The notes beneath the pieces are model-generated. The model made no database searches, was not told the DNA's origin, and saw only the letters and a list, made by a program, of their open reading frames with translations. Shown here piece after piece: positions 26,071 through 34,452 of a DNA stretch of 35,918 nt. The first letter of the stretch is position 1. Each line of letters opens with the position of its first letter. The translations under genes and the position numbers were made by a program. The DNA lies in NCBI GenBank assembly GCA_024638285.1, contig JAHEKP010000010.1:1-35918 (forward strand), read 5' to 3'. The stretch comes from Cryomorphaceae bacterium. GTDB taxonomy: Bacteria > Bacteroidota > Bacteroidia > Flavobacteriales > Schleiferiaceae.

Positions 26071-27555
26071 TTAGGCGTCAGGATTGGCTACTACCGTTCC
26101 TAATAAAGTTGCTGTAGTACAACTGTCAATCTTCACATGAACAAAGTCACCGGGTTTAAAATCATGGCGATCAAAAACGACCACACTGTTCGTATCTGTG
26201 CGTCCAAACAATTGTGCTTCACTCTTCTTTGAGGTCCCTTCTACCAATACTTCAAAGGTCTTCCCGATCATCTGCTCGTGGCGGTATAGGCTGTGTTTGC
26301 TTTGCAATTGGATAATTTCTGTCAAACGGCGTTTCTTCACCTCCTCTGGAATATCATCTTCCAATTTTCTGGCGGCATACGTATTGGGACGTTCACTGTA
26401 AAAGAACATGTAACCAAAATCGTATTTGACATACTCCATAAGACTTAACGTCTCCTGATGATCTTCTTCCGTTTCCGTTGGGAATCCAGAAATCATATCG
26501 TGACTGATCGCGCAACCTGGAATAATGCGGTGAATACGGTCGATGAGCGCGATGTATTCTTCACGGTTGTGTCCGCGGTTCATCAATTCTAAGATGCGCG
26601 ACGACCCGGACTGCACCGGCAAATGAATGTAATTACAGATGTTTTTATATTTCGCAATGGTCTCCAATACATCGTCGCGCATGTCCTGCGGGTTTGATGT
26701 GGAGAAGCGAATACGCATGTGCGGCACAGCCTCTGCTACCATCGACATGAGGTCGGCAAAATGCACTGCACTGGCCTTGGCCAGATCAGAAGCCTTGTCA
26801 AAGTCTTTTTTAAGACCACCACCGTACCACAAGTAACTGTCTACGTTTTGCCCTAATAAGGTAATTTCCTTGTATCCGCGTTTTGATAAATCCAAGACTT
26901 CGTCCACAATGGTTTGCGGGTTACGCGAACGCTCGCGGCCTCTTGTAAAAGGCACCACACAGAACGTACACATGTTATCACAACCGCGCGTGATGGAAAC
27001 AAAGGCACTCACGCCATTTCCGCCCAAACGGACCGGTTCAATATCATCGTAGGTTTCCTCTTTACTTAAAATGACGTTTACCGCTTTTCTACCACCGTCC
27101 AATTCCTGTAAAAGGTTCGGTAAATCACGATAGGCATCTGGTCCGACCACTAAATCGACCAATTTTTCTTCTTCTAAAAGTTTTCCTTTTACCCGCTCTG
27201 CCATGCAACCCAGTACCCCGATTTTCATATCCGGGTTCTTTTTCTTGTGGTTGTTAAAATGATTCAGTCGGTTGCGAACGGTTTGTTCTGCTTTATCACG
27301 GATAGAACAGGTGTTCAGCAGGACTAAATCTGCCTCTTCCGAATTCTGCGTAGTTGTAAATCCTTCCTTGCCTAACACGGAGGCTACAATCTCACTATCA
27401 GAGAAATTCATCTGGCAACCGTATGACTCTATATAGAGTTTCTTCGTGCCTGTTGGGTTTTTAGTCTCTAGGACCGTACCATCGTGTTCATGCGGGTTCT
27501 TATCGCCCTCGGCGTAGAGACCCCTTCCGCTTGCGCGCTTTGTCTTTGCTTCCAT
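26071..27555 (-). CDS. miaB: tRNA-2-methylthio-N6-dimethylallyladenosine synthase
   Basis: A radical-SAM enzyme that methylthiolates adenosine 37 in tRNAs reading UNN codons. The N-terminal UPF0004 domain carries the auxiliary iron-sulfur cysteines C47 (SYGCQMNFSDSE), C83 (NTCSIRDKAE) and C117 (VLGCMAERVK). The radical-SAM triad is C192, C196 and C199 (RGCDNMCTFCVVPFTRGRE). A C-terminal TRAM domain (about 425-490) binds RNA. A 35-residue N-terminal extension of unknown role precedes the core. It is first in the five-gene operon ending with secG, and the promoter is at 27598-27605. Confidence 0.97.
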   Translation of the reverse strand: MEAKTKRASGRGLYAEGDKNPHEHDGTVLETKNPTGTKKLYIESYGCQMNFSDSEIVASVLGKEGFTTTQNSEEADLVLLNTCSIRDKAEQTVRNRLNHFNNHKKKNPDMKIGVLGCMAERVKGKLLEEEKLVDLVVGPDAYRDLPNLLQELDGGRKAVNVILSKEETYDDIEPVRLGGNGVSAFVSITRGCDNMCTFCVVPFTRGRERSRNPQTIVDEVLDLSKRGYKEITLLGQNVDSYLWYGGGLKKDFDKASDLAKASAVHFADLMSMVAEAVPHMRIRFSTSNPQDMRDDVLETIAKYKNICNYIHLPVQSGSSRILELMNRGHNREEYIALIDRIHRIIPGCAISHDMISGFPTETEEDHQETLSLMEYVKYDFGYMFFYSERPNTYAARKLEDDIPEEVKKRRLTEIIQLQSKHSLYRHEQMIGKTFEVLVEGTSKKSEAQLFGRTDTNSVVVFDRHDFKPGDFVHVKIDSCTTATLLGTVVANPDA

Positions 27556-27597
27556 AATTGTAATCCGCTCAAAACTTTACTTTCTTTTGCGGTAGTG

Positions 27598-27605
27598 CAA
27601 AGATA
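27598..27605 (-). promoter_or_regulatory. Promoter -7 element of the miaB-secG operon
   Basis: A perfect TATCTTTG on the minus strand, 42 nt before the miaB ATG. A near-palindrome GACAATTTGTC (27617-27627) lies 11 bp further upstream, covering the space between the -7 and -33 positions, and may be an operator. Confidence 0.65.
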
Positions 27606-27716
27606 CAAGCAATACTGACAATTTGTCCGATTTTAAAAAATCTATTACGTAGTAATACAGAAGCCCTGAAAACCACTCCTTTATATATGAGGTTGAAAGT
27701 TGCCGATTTTTAGCCT

Positions 27717-27724
27717 TTACTTTG
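27717..27724 (+). promoter_or_regulatory. Weak candidate promoter of topA
   Basis: TTACTTTG, one mismatch from TAnnTTTG, lies 30 nt before the topA ATG, with a TTG 21 nt further upstream (27693-27695). Confidence 0.35.
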
Positions 27725-27754
27725 CGCCAATAATTAAAATGCTCCCCGCATCCT

Positions 27755-30049
27755 ATGGCAAAGAATCTCGTAATTGTTGAGTCTCCTGCAAAAGCAAAGA
27801 CCATTCAGAAGTATCTAGGCGCCGATTTCCAAGTACTATCCTCCTATGGACACATTCGCGATTTGTGCGATAAAGGAATGGCCATTGATATCGAAAACAA
27901 TTTCCAACCGGAATATTGTGTTTCGAAAGACAAAACTTCTTTGGTCAAAGAATTGAAAGCCGCTGCTAAGAAAGTCGACAAAGTTTGGCTCGCTTCGGAT
28001 GAGGACCGCGAGGGAGAAGCCATTGCATGGCACCTTTATGAAAGTCTGGGTTTAAAAGACGAGAACACCGAGCGCATCGTATTCAACGAAATCACCAAAA
28101 CGGCCATCTTGCGTGCGGTAGAACATCCCCGTAAGATTAATAAGGAATTGGTCGATGCTCAACAAGCACGTCGCGTTCTTGATCGCCTTGTGGGTTATGA
28201 ATTGAGCCCCGTACTGTGGAAAAGCATTCAGCGCGGTTTAAGTGCCGGACGTGTTCAAAGTGTAGCCGTACGCCTAATTGTAGAGAAAGAGCGAGAAATT
28301 GAAGGACACGAAGTGACCTCTAGCTATAAAGTCAGTGGTATTTTCAGTGATGGAAAAATCAGCTTTAAAGCAGATGTTAGCACCAATTTCAAAACGCAAG
28401 AGGAAGCGAAAATATTTCTCGATGGCTGTGTTGGCGCTACATATGAGGTGGAAAGTGTTGAAATGCGTCCAGGAAAGCGCAGTCCCGCGGCACCGTTTAC
28501 AACATCAACATTACAACAAGAAGCAAGCAGAAAACTAGGTTTTAGCGTAAGCCAAACCATGACCCTTGCACAACGTTTGTACGAAGCAGGACACATTACT
28601 TACATGAGAACAGATAGCTTCAACCTGAGTAACGATGCCGTCGCCGGCATTGCTGCCCACGTTGAACACAGTTATGGGAGTGAATACCACCAAGCACGCA
28701 AATTCACTACCAAGAACAAAGGTGCACAAGAGGCACACGAAGCGATTCGCCCTACCAACTTTGCAAAAAGTGCGGCAGGTGGAGATGACCGCCAGAAAAA
28801 ACTATACGACCTCATCTACAAGCGCACGATCGCCTCTCAAATGGCAGATGCGAAATTGGAAAACACGACCATCAAGCTGTTCAACCAGGCAATTCCTGAT
28901 GCACAGCGATTCACTGCACGCGGTCAGGTCATCAAATTTGACGGTTTCATTCGTGTCTACCAGGAAGGTACAGACGATGAAAACACAGACGAATTAGACG
29001 GCCAATTGCCCGCTGTAAATGAAGGCAGCACCCTGACTTCTCAGGAAATTACTGCAACCGAACGCTTCACGAAGCACACCCCGCGTTATACTGAAGCGTC
29101 TTTAGTTAAGAAACTGGAAGAGCTCGGAATTGGCCGACCATCTACCTACGCACCGACCATTTCAACCATACAAAAGCGCAATTACGTCCTTAAGGACAGT
29201 CTTGAGGGAAACCAAAGAGACTACCATGTTTTAAGTGCAACGGCTGAAGGCGTTTCTGCTCGTCTAGATACCGAAACCTACGGCGCAGATAAGAATAAAT
29301 TATTCCCGACAGACATCGGTCGAGTAGTCACCGACTTCTTATTGGAGCACTACGGCTTGATTATGGATTACCAATTCACAGCTAAGGCAGAAGCCAACTT
29401 TGATACAGTTGCCGCAGGGGAAATTGGCTGGCAAGACAGCATTAAAGAGTTTTACGGTGAATTCCATCCACTCATTGAAAATGCGCCTGAAAACGCCCGC
29501 GCAAGTCGCGTTCTAGGTGAAGAACCGGGTACTGGTGAGCCGGTTTATGTCAAGCTCGCCCGCTATGGATTTGTATTCCAGTTCGGTGACGGCGATGAAG
29601 AAACGAAACCCCGCTTCAAAAAACTCCCTCCCGGTGTAGGCTTCTATGATGCAACGCTAGAAATGGCGCTACGAAAAGAAGTACTGCCGCGCACAATAGG
29701 CGATTATAAAGACCTTGAAATAAAAGCAAACGTTGGGCGCTATGGCCCTTACGTCATGTGGAATAAGAAATTCTACAGCCTCACGGATGATGCACCGGAA
29801 ACGGTTAGTCTTGAAAAGGCCATTGCAGTAATTGAGGAAAAAGAAGCTAGCGCTGCAAACAATACGATTGCAGAATTTACAGAAGAACCGGTCATCCAAA
29901 TCCTCAAAGGCCGCTATGGGCCGTATATTAAATCGGAAGGGAAAAACTTTAAGATTCCAAAAGAAACGGATCCGGAAACACTCGACCGTGCAGCTTGTGA
30001 AGAACTTATCAAAGCTGGCCCAACAAAGCGTCGGGCAAAGCGCAAATAA
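27755..30049 (+). CDS. topA: DNA topoisomerase I
   Basis: Relaxes negative supercoils through a covalent 5'-phosphotyrosine. The Toprim domain is at 1 to about 115 (VIVESPAKAKTIQKYLG; SDEDREGEA at 81-89 with the acidic triad). The catalytic tyrosine is Y283 in ITYMRTDSFN. QQARRVLDRLVGYELSPVLW and GLSAGRVQSVAVRLI are family signatures. The C-terminus holds Bacteroidota-type repeats (GRYGPYVMWNKKFYSL, GRYGPYIKSEGKNFKIP) and no Cys4 zinc ribbons. At 764 residues it is on the short side for the phylum. It is followed closely by the arginase-like gene. Confidence 0.98.
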   Translation: MAKNLVIVESPAKAKTIQKYLGADFQVLSSYGHIRDLCDKGMAIDIENNFQPEYCVSKDKTSLVKELKAAAKKVDKVWLASDEDREGEAIAWHLYESLGLKDENTERIVFNEITKTAILRAVEHPRKINKELVDAQQARRVLDRLVGYELSPVLWKSIQRGLSAGRVQSVAVRLIVEKEREIEGHEVTSSYKVSGIFSDGKISFKADVSTNFKTQEEAKIFLDGCVGATYEVESVEMRPGKRSPAAPFTTSTLQQEASRKLGFSVSQTMTLAQRLYEAGHITYMRTDSFNLSNDAVAGIAAHVEHSYGSEYHQARKFTTKNKGAQEAHEAIRPTNFAKSAAGGDDRQKKLYDLIYKRTIASQMADAKLENTTIKLFNQAIPDAQRFTARGQVIKFDGFIRVYQEGTDDENTDELDGQLPAVNEGSTLTSQEITATERFTKHTPRYTEASLVKKLEELGIGRPSTYAPTISTIQKRNYVLKDSLEGNQRDYHVLSATAEGVSARLDTETYGADKNKLFPTDIGRVVTDFLLEHYGLIMDYQFTAKAEANFDTVAAGEIGWQDSIKEFYGEFHPLIENAPENARASRVLGEEPGTGEPVYVKLARYGFVFQFGDGDEETKPRFKKLPPGVGFYDATLEMALRKEVLPRTIGDYKDLEIKANVGRYGPYVMWNKKFYSLTDDAPETVSLEKAIAVIEEKEASAANNTIAEFTEEPVIQILKGRYGPYIKSEGKNFKIPKETDPETLDRAACEELIKAGPTKRRAKRK

Positions 30050-30075
30050 GGTTCTAAATTGGTCGGGTAAATGAT

Positions 30076-31233
30076 TTGCCCGTGGAACATCTCAGCCCTG
30101 TCCCTGAAAGTGTTATAGACGCACTTCCTGTTTTAGACGCCAATCAACTGGGTCGTAGCATACGTCGACATACTGAAATGGAAGGTCTTCCTAGCCTCGA
30201 TGGCATTAAGGTCGCCATTGTTGGGGTACAAGAAGATCGCAGAGCCTACCGCAATGTTGGTTGTGACGGCGCAGCTGATGCCATCCGACCCTTTCTCTAC
30301 CAGTTGTATCAAGGAAAATGGGACTTCGGTATTGCCGATCTAGGTAATCTCTACAAGGGTGAACGACACACAGATACGTTACTTTTATTAAAAGAAATCG
30401 CGCAAGAATTGCTCCAAAAGCAAATTGTGCTGATCACTATTGGAGGTTCGCAGGAGCTTACCTACGCCAACTATCGCGGGTACGATTCACTAGAACAAAC
30501 CGTAAATATTGTTAGTGTTGATGCTCGACTTGATGTCGGTTCAGAGGGACGCGATTTAGACCACCAAAGCTACGTTTCCCACCTCGTGCTTCAAGAGCCC
30601 CACAATCTCTATAACTTCACAAATCTGGGCTACCAGACCTATTTTAATAGCCCGGAAGAAATCGGGCTCATAGACAAACTTTTTTTCGAGGCAATCCGAT
30701 TAGGGCACCTACAAAATCAAATTTCTAGAGCGGAACCTTTTCTGCGCGATGCCGACCTTGTCAGTATTGACTTGAGCGCCGTACGCCAAAGCTACAATCC
30801 AGGAACATTTTACACTTCACCGCACGGACTCAGTGGAGAAGACCTGTGTGCTATTACTCGTTATGCTGGCATGAGCGATCGGCTTACCCAATTAGGATTG
30901 TTTGAATACAATCCCAGATTAGACCGTAATGGCCAAAGTGCACACCTCTGTGCACATGCCTTATGGTACTTTTTCGAAGGTGTATCACTGCGCTTTGGCG
31001 ACTATCCGATCGGCTCGCGCGCCCATTATGAAAAATACACGGTGCTAGTTGACGATGAAGATGAGGTCCAATTCTATAAAAGTCCTGCAAGTGGGCGCTG
31101 GTGGATTGAAATTCCAAAAGGCGGACCAGATTCCGACAGAACGACTCTAGCTCCCTGTGACTATGAAGATTATACAGAGGCGTTGAATGGGAAAATTCCA
31201 GCGCGATGGTGGAAAGCGCAGCAAAAAGCATGA
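30076..31233 (+). CDS. Arginase/formimidoylglutamase-fold protein with degenerate metal site
   Basis: Homologues are usually labelled formimidoylglutamase, but the metal site is incomplete. Active arginase-family enzymes have GGDH, DAHxD and SxDxDxxDP. Here they are GGSQE (123-127, His to Gln), DARLD (149-153, His to Arg) and SIDLSAVRQSYNP (second Asp to Ser). Three of six ligands are lost, so hydrolysis of a guanidino or formimidoyl substrate is unlikely. The fold is otherwise well kept (VAIVGVQEDRRAYRNVGCDGAADAIR in two stretches, IADLGNLYKGE). No in-frame ATG precedes the conserved region: TTG 30076 or GTG 30082 must be used, and I think GTG more likely. It lies 26 nt after topA and before porP/sprF-gldKLM, so a structural or regulatory role near T9SS is possible (inference). 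Confidence 0.85.
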   Translation: MPVEHLSPVPESVIDALPVLDANQLGRSIRRHTEMEGLPSLDGIKVAIVGVQEDRRAYRNVGCDGAADAIRPFLYQLYQGKWDFGIADLGNLYKGERHTDTLLLLKEIAQELLQKQIVLITIGGSQELTYANYRGYDSLEQTVNIVSVDARLDVGSEGRDLDHQSYVSHLVLQEPHNLYNFTNLGYQTYFNSPEEIGLIDKLFFEAIRLGHLQNQISRAEPFLRDADLVSIDLSAVRQSYNPGTFYTSPHGLSGEDLCAITRYAGMSDRLTQLGLFEYNPRLDRNGQSAHLCAHALWYFFEGVSLRFGDYPIGSRAHYEKYTVLVDDEDEVQFYKSPASGRWWIEIPKGGPDSDRTTLAPCDYEDYTEALNGKIPARWWKAQQKA

Positions 31234-31273
31234 TAACTAACCCATAAAAGTGTGGTTCGCAAAGGAATTTTTC

Positions 31274-31281
31274 TATCTTTA
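31274..31281 (+). promoter_or_regulatory. Promoter -7 element of the porP/sprF-like gene
   Basis: TATCTTTA, one mismatch from TAnnTTTG, lies 33 nt before the ATG at 31315. It sits inside the alternative long frame from GTG 31252, supporting the shorter start. Confidence 0.5.
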
Positions 31282-31314
31282 GCGGCAACTCAAAAGATGT
31301 TTGCGCAAAACCAC

Positions 31315-32253
31315 ATGAAAAAAACCCGTATCGCCCTGTTTGCAATACTCTGCAGTTCAGCCCTTTGGGCTCAACAAGACGTGCAGTTCACGCAGTTTGC
31401 AAACAATAAAATCTTCTACAATCCAGGCGTAACTGGATCCGGAGATGCTATTTGTCTTTCTGCAGCACATCGCTCGCAGTGGGTAGGATTTGACAATGCA
31501 CCTACCACACAGAACTTTTCTTCAAACATTCCGTTGAATTTTCTACACGGTGGATTGGCGTTGAATTTCACGAATGACATGATTGGTTACTTCCAAGATA
31601 TTACGGTTGGTGTAGGCTATGGTTACCAAATGGACCTTGCGGGAGGAACTTTAGGTTTAGGGCTACGCGCAGATTTTAGAAACAAGAACGTTACTTCGGG
31701 TGTCTGGGCACCCCCTCAAACGATGAATGATCCTTCTTTAGTAGCTTTAGGGAGCACTTCAATGGCAACTGATTTATCCTTCGGAGCGTATTACCAGCAA
31801 GAAACATGGTACGCAGGGTTAAGTAGCACTCGTTTACTGGAGACTAAAGACATCTTGAATGCCACTGGAGGTAGTGCGAATGCACAAATCCGCGGACAAC
31901 GTCATTATTACTTAATGGGAGGATATAATCTTGACCTTGGAAACGGCATTGTACTTCAGCCTGCTGCTATGGTTAAAACGGATTTAGTCACTACCCAGCT
32001 AGACATAAACGCAGCTGCAACTTATAATAATCAGATTTGGGGTGGCGTTACCTATCGTGTATATGATGCATTGGCGATTATGGCCGGTTATCAAATTACC
32101 AAAGATTTACGTGCAACATACTCTTACGATCTCACGACCTCTTCGCTTTCAAATTCTAGCAGTGGTTCGCATGAAATCATGATGAGTTACTGTTTTACCA
32201 TAGAAATACCGCCTAAAGAAAAAGGTAGTTACAGAAACCCTATATTTTTGTAA
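31315..32253 (+). CDS. PorP/SprF family type IX secretion outer-membrane protein
   Basis: The start ATG 31315 is chosen because it opens a classical signal peptide (MKKTRIALFAILCSSALWAQ). The frame is open further upstream from a GTG at 31252, but that part contains the promoter. The mature 290-odd residues fit the PorP/SprF family: QDVQFTQFANNKIFYNPGVTGS at the start (two stretches), SAAHRSQWVGFDNAPTTQNFS, and a chain of beta-strand patterns typical of an outer-membrane barrel, ending EIMMSYCFTIEIPP. Family members support secretion or surface attachment of specific T9SS cargo. Its place just before gldK is the usual one. Confidence 0.9.
   Translation: MKKTRIALFAILCSSALWAQQDVQFTQFANNKIFYNPGVTGSGDAICLSAAHRSQWVGFDNAPTTQNFSSNIPLNFLHGGLALNFTNDMIGYFQDITVGVGYGYQMDLAGGTLGLGLRADFRNKNVTSGVWAPPQTMNDPSLVALGSTSMATDLSFGAYYQQETWYAGLSSTRLLETKDILNATGGSANAQIRGQRHYYLMGGYNLDLGNGIVLQPAAMVKTDLVTTQLDINAAATYNNQIWGGVTYRVYDALAIMAGYQITKDLRATYSYDLTTSSLSNSSSGSHEIMMSYCFTIEIPPKEKGSYRNPIFL
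32243..32250 (+). promoter_or_regulatory. Possible internal promoter for gldKLM
   Basis: TATTTTTG fits TAnnTTTG and covers the last codons of the porP/sprF-like gene, 50 nt before gldK. No good -33 element is seen, and cotranscription from upstream is also possible. Confidence 0.35.
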
Positions 32254-32299
32254 TATAGCGGCTTGCTTAAAAAACGAATAAAGTAGAAATACATATATT

Positions 32300-33715
32300 A
32301 TGAAAAAGTTCCTCTTAGGGATGGCGTCTATCGCACTTCTAGCCTCGTGTGGCAGCAGTGATCATGGCGAATTGGTCGGTGTTCAAGACCGTCCTACCTG
32401 GTACCCTAGCGAACCCTATGGTATGGTGTACATCCCGCAAGGATCATTCACTATGGGTAACCATGATGAAGATGTTCCTTACTCGTACACGGCTCCTGCG
32501 AAGGTGGTGAGCGTGCCGTCATTCTACATGGACCAGACCGAAGTCACGAATAACGAATACCGTCAATTCGTACGTTGGGTGCGTGATTCAATCACGCGTA
32601 TCCGTCTAGCTGAAGGATTGGTAGAAGACTTTGAGTACACAGATCTAGCAGAAATGGAAGACCCAACGTTCTTCCAGGAGTATGTGGCACTGAACTACCC
32701 GGATAGCATGATGCGCCGTTTGGATTGGGATCCTTACCTCGAGTGGGATAAAGACCGCTACCCATCTGCAGAATACACAGAAGTTATTGAAAGTATGTAC
32801 CTCGCTCCAGAGGAGCAGTGGTTGGGTTACCGTCATTTAGACACGCGTCAATTGAACTACACCTACTTCTGGATCAACAAACAAAAAGCAGCAAGTAAAC
32901 TCAATCGAGTTGAGTTTGACTATAAAGATCAAGACGGCGATGGCGAATTGTTCGGGTACCGCGATTACATTAAAGATACTCAGGCGGAAAGCGATCGTGC
33001 ATCTTTCTTCGAGAAGGAAACCATTAATGTTTACCCAGATACATTGGTATGGATTCATGATTTCACCTACAGTTTTAACGAACCAATGCACGATAAATAC
33101 TTCTGGCACCCTGCCTACGATGAGTATCCTGTAGTAGGTGTGAGTTGGAGACAAGCGCGTGCTTTTGCGAACTGGAGAAGTAAATACCGTAGAGATTACC
33201 TCAAACGCGCAGGTGAACTTATTGAACACGATTTCCGTCTACCGACTGAAGCAGAGTGGGAATATGCAGCACGCGGCGGTGAAGAATTGACTACATTCCC
33301 TTGGGGTGGTCCTTATGCTACGAACAGCTCAGGTTGTTATCTTGCTAACTTTAAACCTCGCCGTGGTAATTTGACCGCAGATGGCGGATTCTATCCTGTT
33401 AAGACTACAGCCTACTCTCCTAACGGATACAACTTATATTGTATGTCAGGTAATGTTAGCGAGTGGACTTCAACCGCCTTTGATGTTCAATCGTATGCGT
33501 TCGCAAGCGACGTAGCACCAGAATTCCAGTACAACGCTTTCGAGGATGAAACTGAAACTATGAAACGCAAAGTGATTCGTGGAGGTTCATGGAAGGATGT
33601 AGCCTACTTCATGCAGCTTGGCGCAAGAGATTACGAATATCAGGATACAGCGAAAAGCTACATCGGTTTCCGTACCGTTCAAAGTTTTATCGGTCGCGAT
33701 CTTAAAGATTTTTAA
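32300..33715 (+). CDS. gldK: Gliding motility / T9SS lipoprotein GldK
   Basis: The 471-residue protein has a lipoprotein signal peptide (lipobox LASC, Cys 17) and a formylglycine-generating-enzyme-like domain across most of its length: MVYIPQGSFTMGNHDED near residue 45, MDQTEVTNNEYRQF, then RLPTEAEWEYAARGGEE, SGNVSEWTST and VIRGGSWKD. In the T9SS, GldK (PorK) forms, with GldN, a ring under the outer membrane. The FGE fold serves structure here rather than sulfatase activation. Compared with a minimal FGE domain there is a large insertion (about 95-260) rich in Asp, Glu and Tyr. gldL follows after 44 nt. Confidence 0.95.
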   Translation: MKKFLLGMASIALLASCGSSDHGELVGVQDRPTWYPSEPYGMVYIPQGSFTMGNHDEDVPYSYTAPAKVVSVPSFYMDQTEVTNNEYRQFVRWVRDSITRIRLAEGLVEDFEYTDLAEMEDPTFFQEYVALNYPDSMMRRLDWDPYLEWDKDRYPSAEYTEVIESMYLAPEEQWLGYRHLDTRQLNYTYFWINKQKAASKLNRVEFDYKDQDGDGELFGYRDYIKDTQAESDRASFFEKETINVYPDTLVWIHDFTYSFNEPMHDKYFWHPAYDEYPVVGVSWRQARAFANWRSKYRRDYLKRAGELIEHDFRLPTEAEWEYAARGGEELTTFPWGGPYATNSSGCYLANFKPRRGNLTADGGFYPVKTTAYSPNGYNLYCMSGNVSEWTSTAFDVQSYAFASDVAPEFQYNAFEDETETMKRKVIRGGSWKDVAYFMQLGARDYEYQDTAKSYIGFRTVQSFIGRDLKDF

Positions 33716-33759
33716 TACAACCCTATCACTAATTAACTCACAACAACAACTTTTGAATT

Positions 33760-34401
33760 ATGGCACTAATTGATGTAAACGGTAAGAGATTTAAGAACTT
33801 CATGGCAAAACTGTACGGTATTGGTGCAGCTGTCGTAATTCTAGGAGCCCTATTTAAAATCATGCACTGGGAAGGAGCCAATTACATGCTTGTAGTAGGT
33901 CTAGGAACAGAAGCAGTCATCTTCTTGTTCTCAGCATTTGAGAAGCCAGCAACTGAGTATGATTGGTCTTTAGTCTACCCTGAACTTGCTACTGGTGATG
34001 GCAATGGTGACCGTTCGTTAAGTGTTACAGAGCAGTTGGATACCGCCTTGCAGGATGGAGGTATTGATTCAGCTTTAATTCAGCGCCTAGGTGATGGCAT
34101 GCGTTCCTTGAGTGAAACCGCCGGTTCTTTGTCTGGCGCCGTTGATGCTGCTGGTGCTACTGCAGCATACAGTGAGCAATTAAACAGCGCTGCCACTAAT
34201 ATGGAAAATCTGAATGCATTGTACGCAGTTCAACTTGAAAATGCGACGGCACAAGTAGAACGTCAGAATGACGTTATGGAAAAATTAAACGGCGCTTCAA
34301 CAAACGCAGAAGGTCTTGCATCACAATTGCAAAACTTAAAAGGTAACCTAGAAACGTTGAACAGCGTATACGGTGGAATGCTTACTGCTATGGGTAAATA
34401 A
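33760..34401 (+). CDS. gldL: T9SS motor subunit GldL
   Basis: Inner-membrane partner of GldM in the proton-driven motor of gliding and T9SS. Two helices (about 16-36 and 40-60) are followed by a cytoplasmic tail. The membrane glutamate thought to couple protons in GldL is matched by E51 (GLGTEAVIFLFSAFEKP). MHWEGANYMLVVG between the helices is family-typical. The tail (about 85-213) is helical, with heptad-like Leu spacing and repeated MENLNALYAVQLENA / LETLNSVYGGML units. The 213 residues equal flavobacterial GldL rather than the longer PorL of Porphyromonas. It lies between gldK and gldM. Confidence 0.95.
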   Translation: MALIDVNGKRFKNFMAKLYGIGAAVVILGALFKIMHWEGANYMLVVGLGTEAVIFLFSAFEKPATEYDWSLVYPELATGDGNGDRSLSVTEQLDTALQDGGIDSALIQRLGDGMRSLSETAGSLSGAVDAAGATAAYSEQLNSAATNMENLNALYAVQLENATAQVERQNDVMEKLNGASTNAEGLASQLQNLKGNLETLNSVYGGMLTAMGK

Positions 34402-34452
34402 TTGGATAACGAACAACTATCCTATTAACTAACCCTAAACAAACAGAATAAA

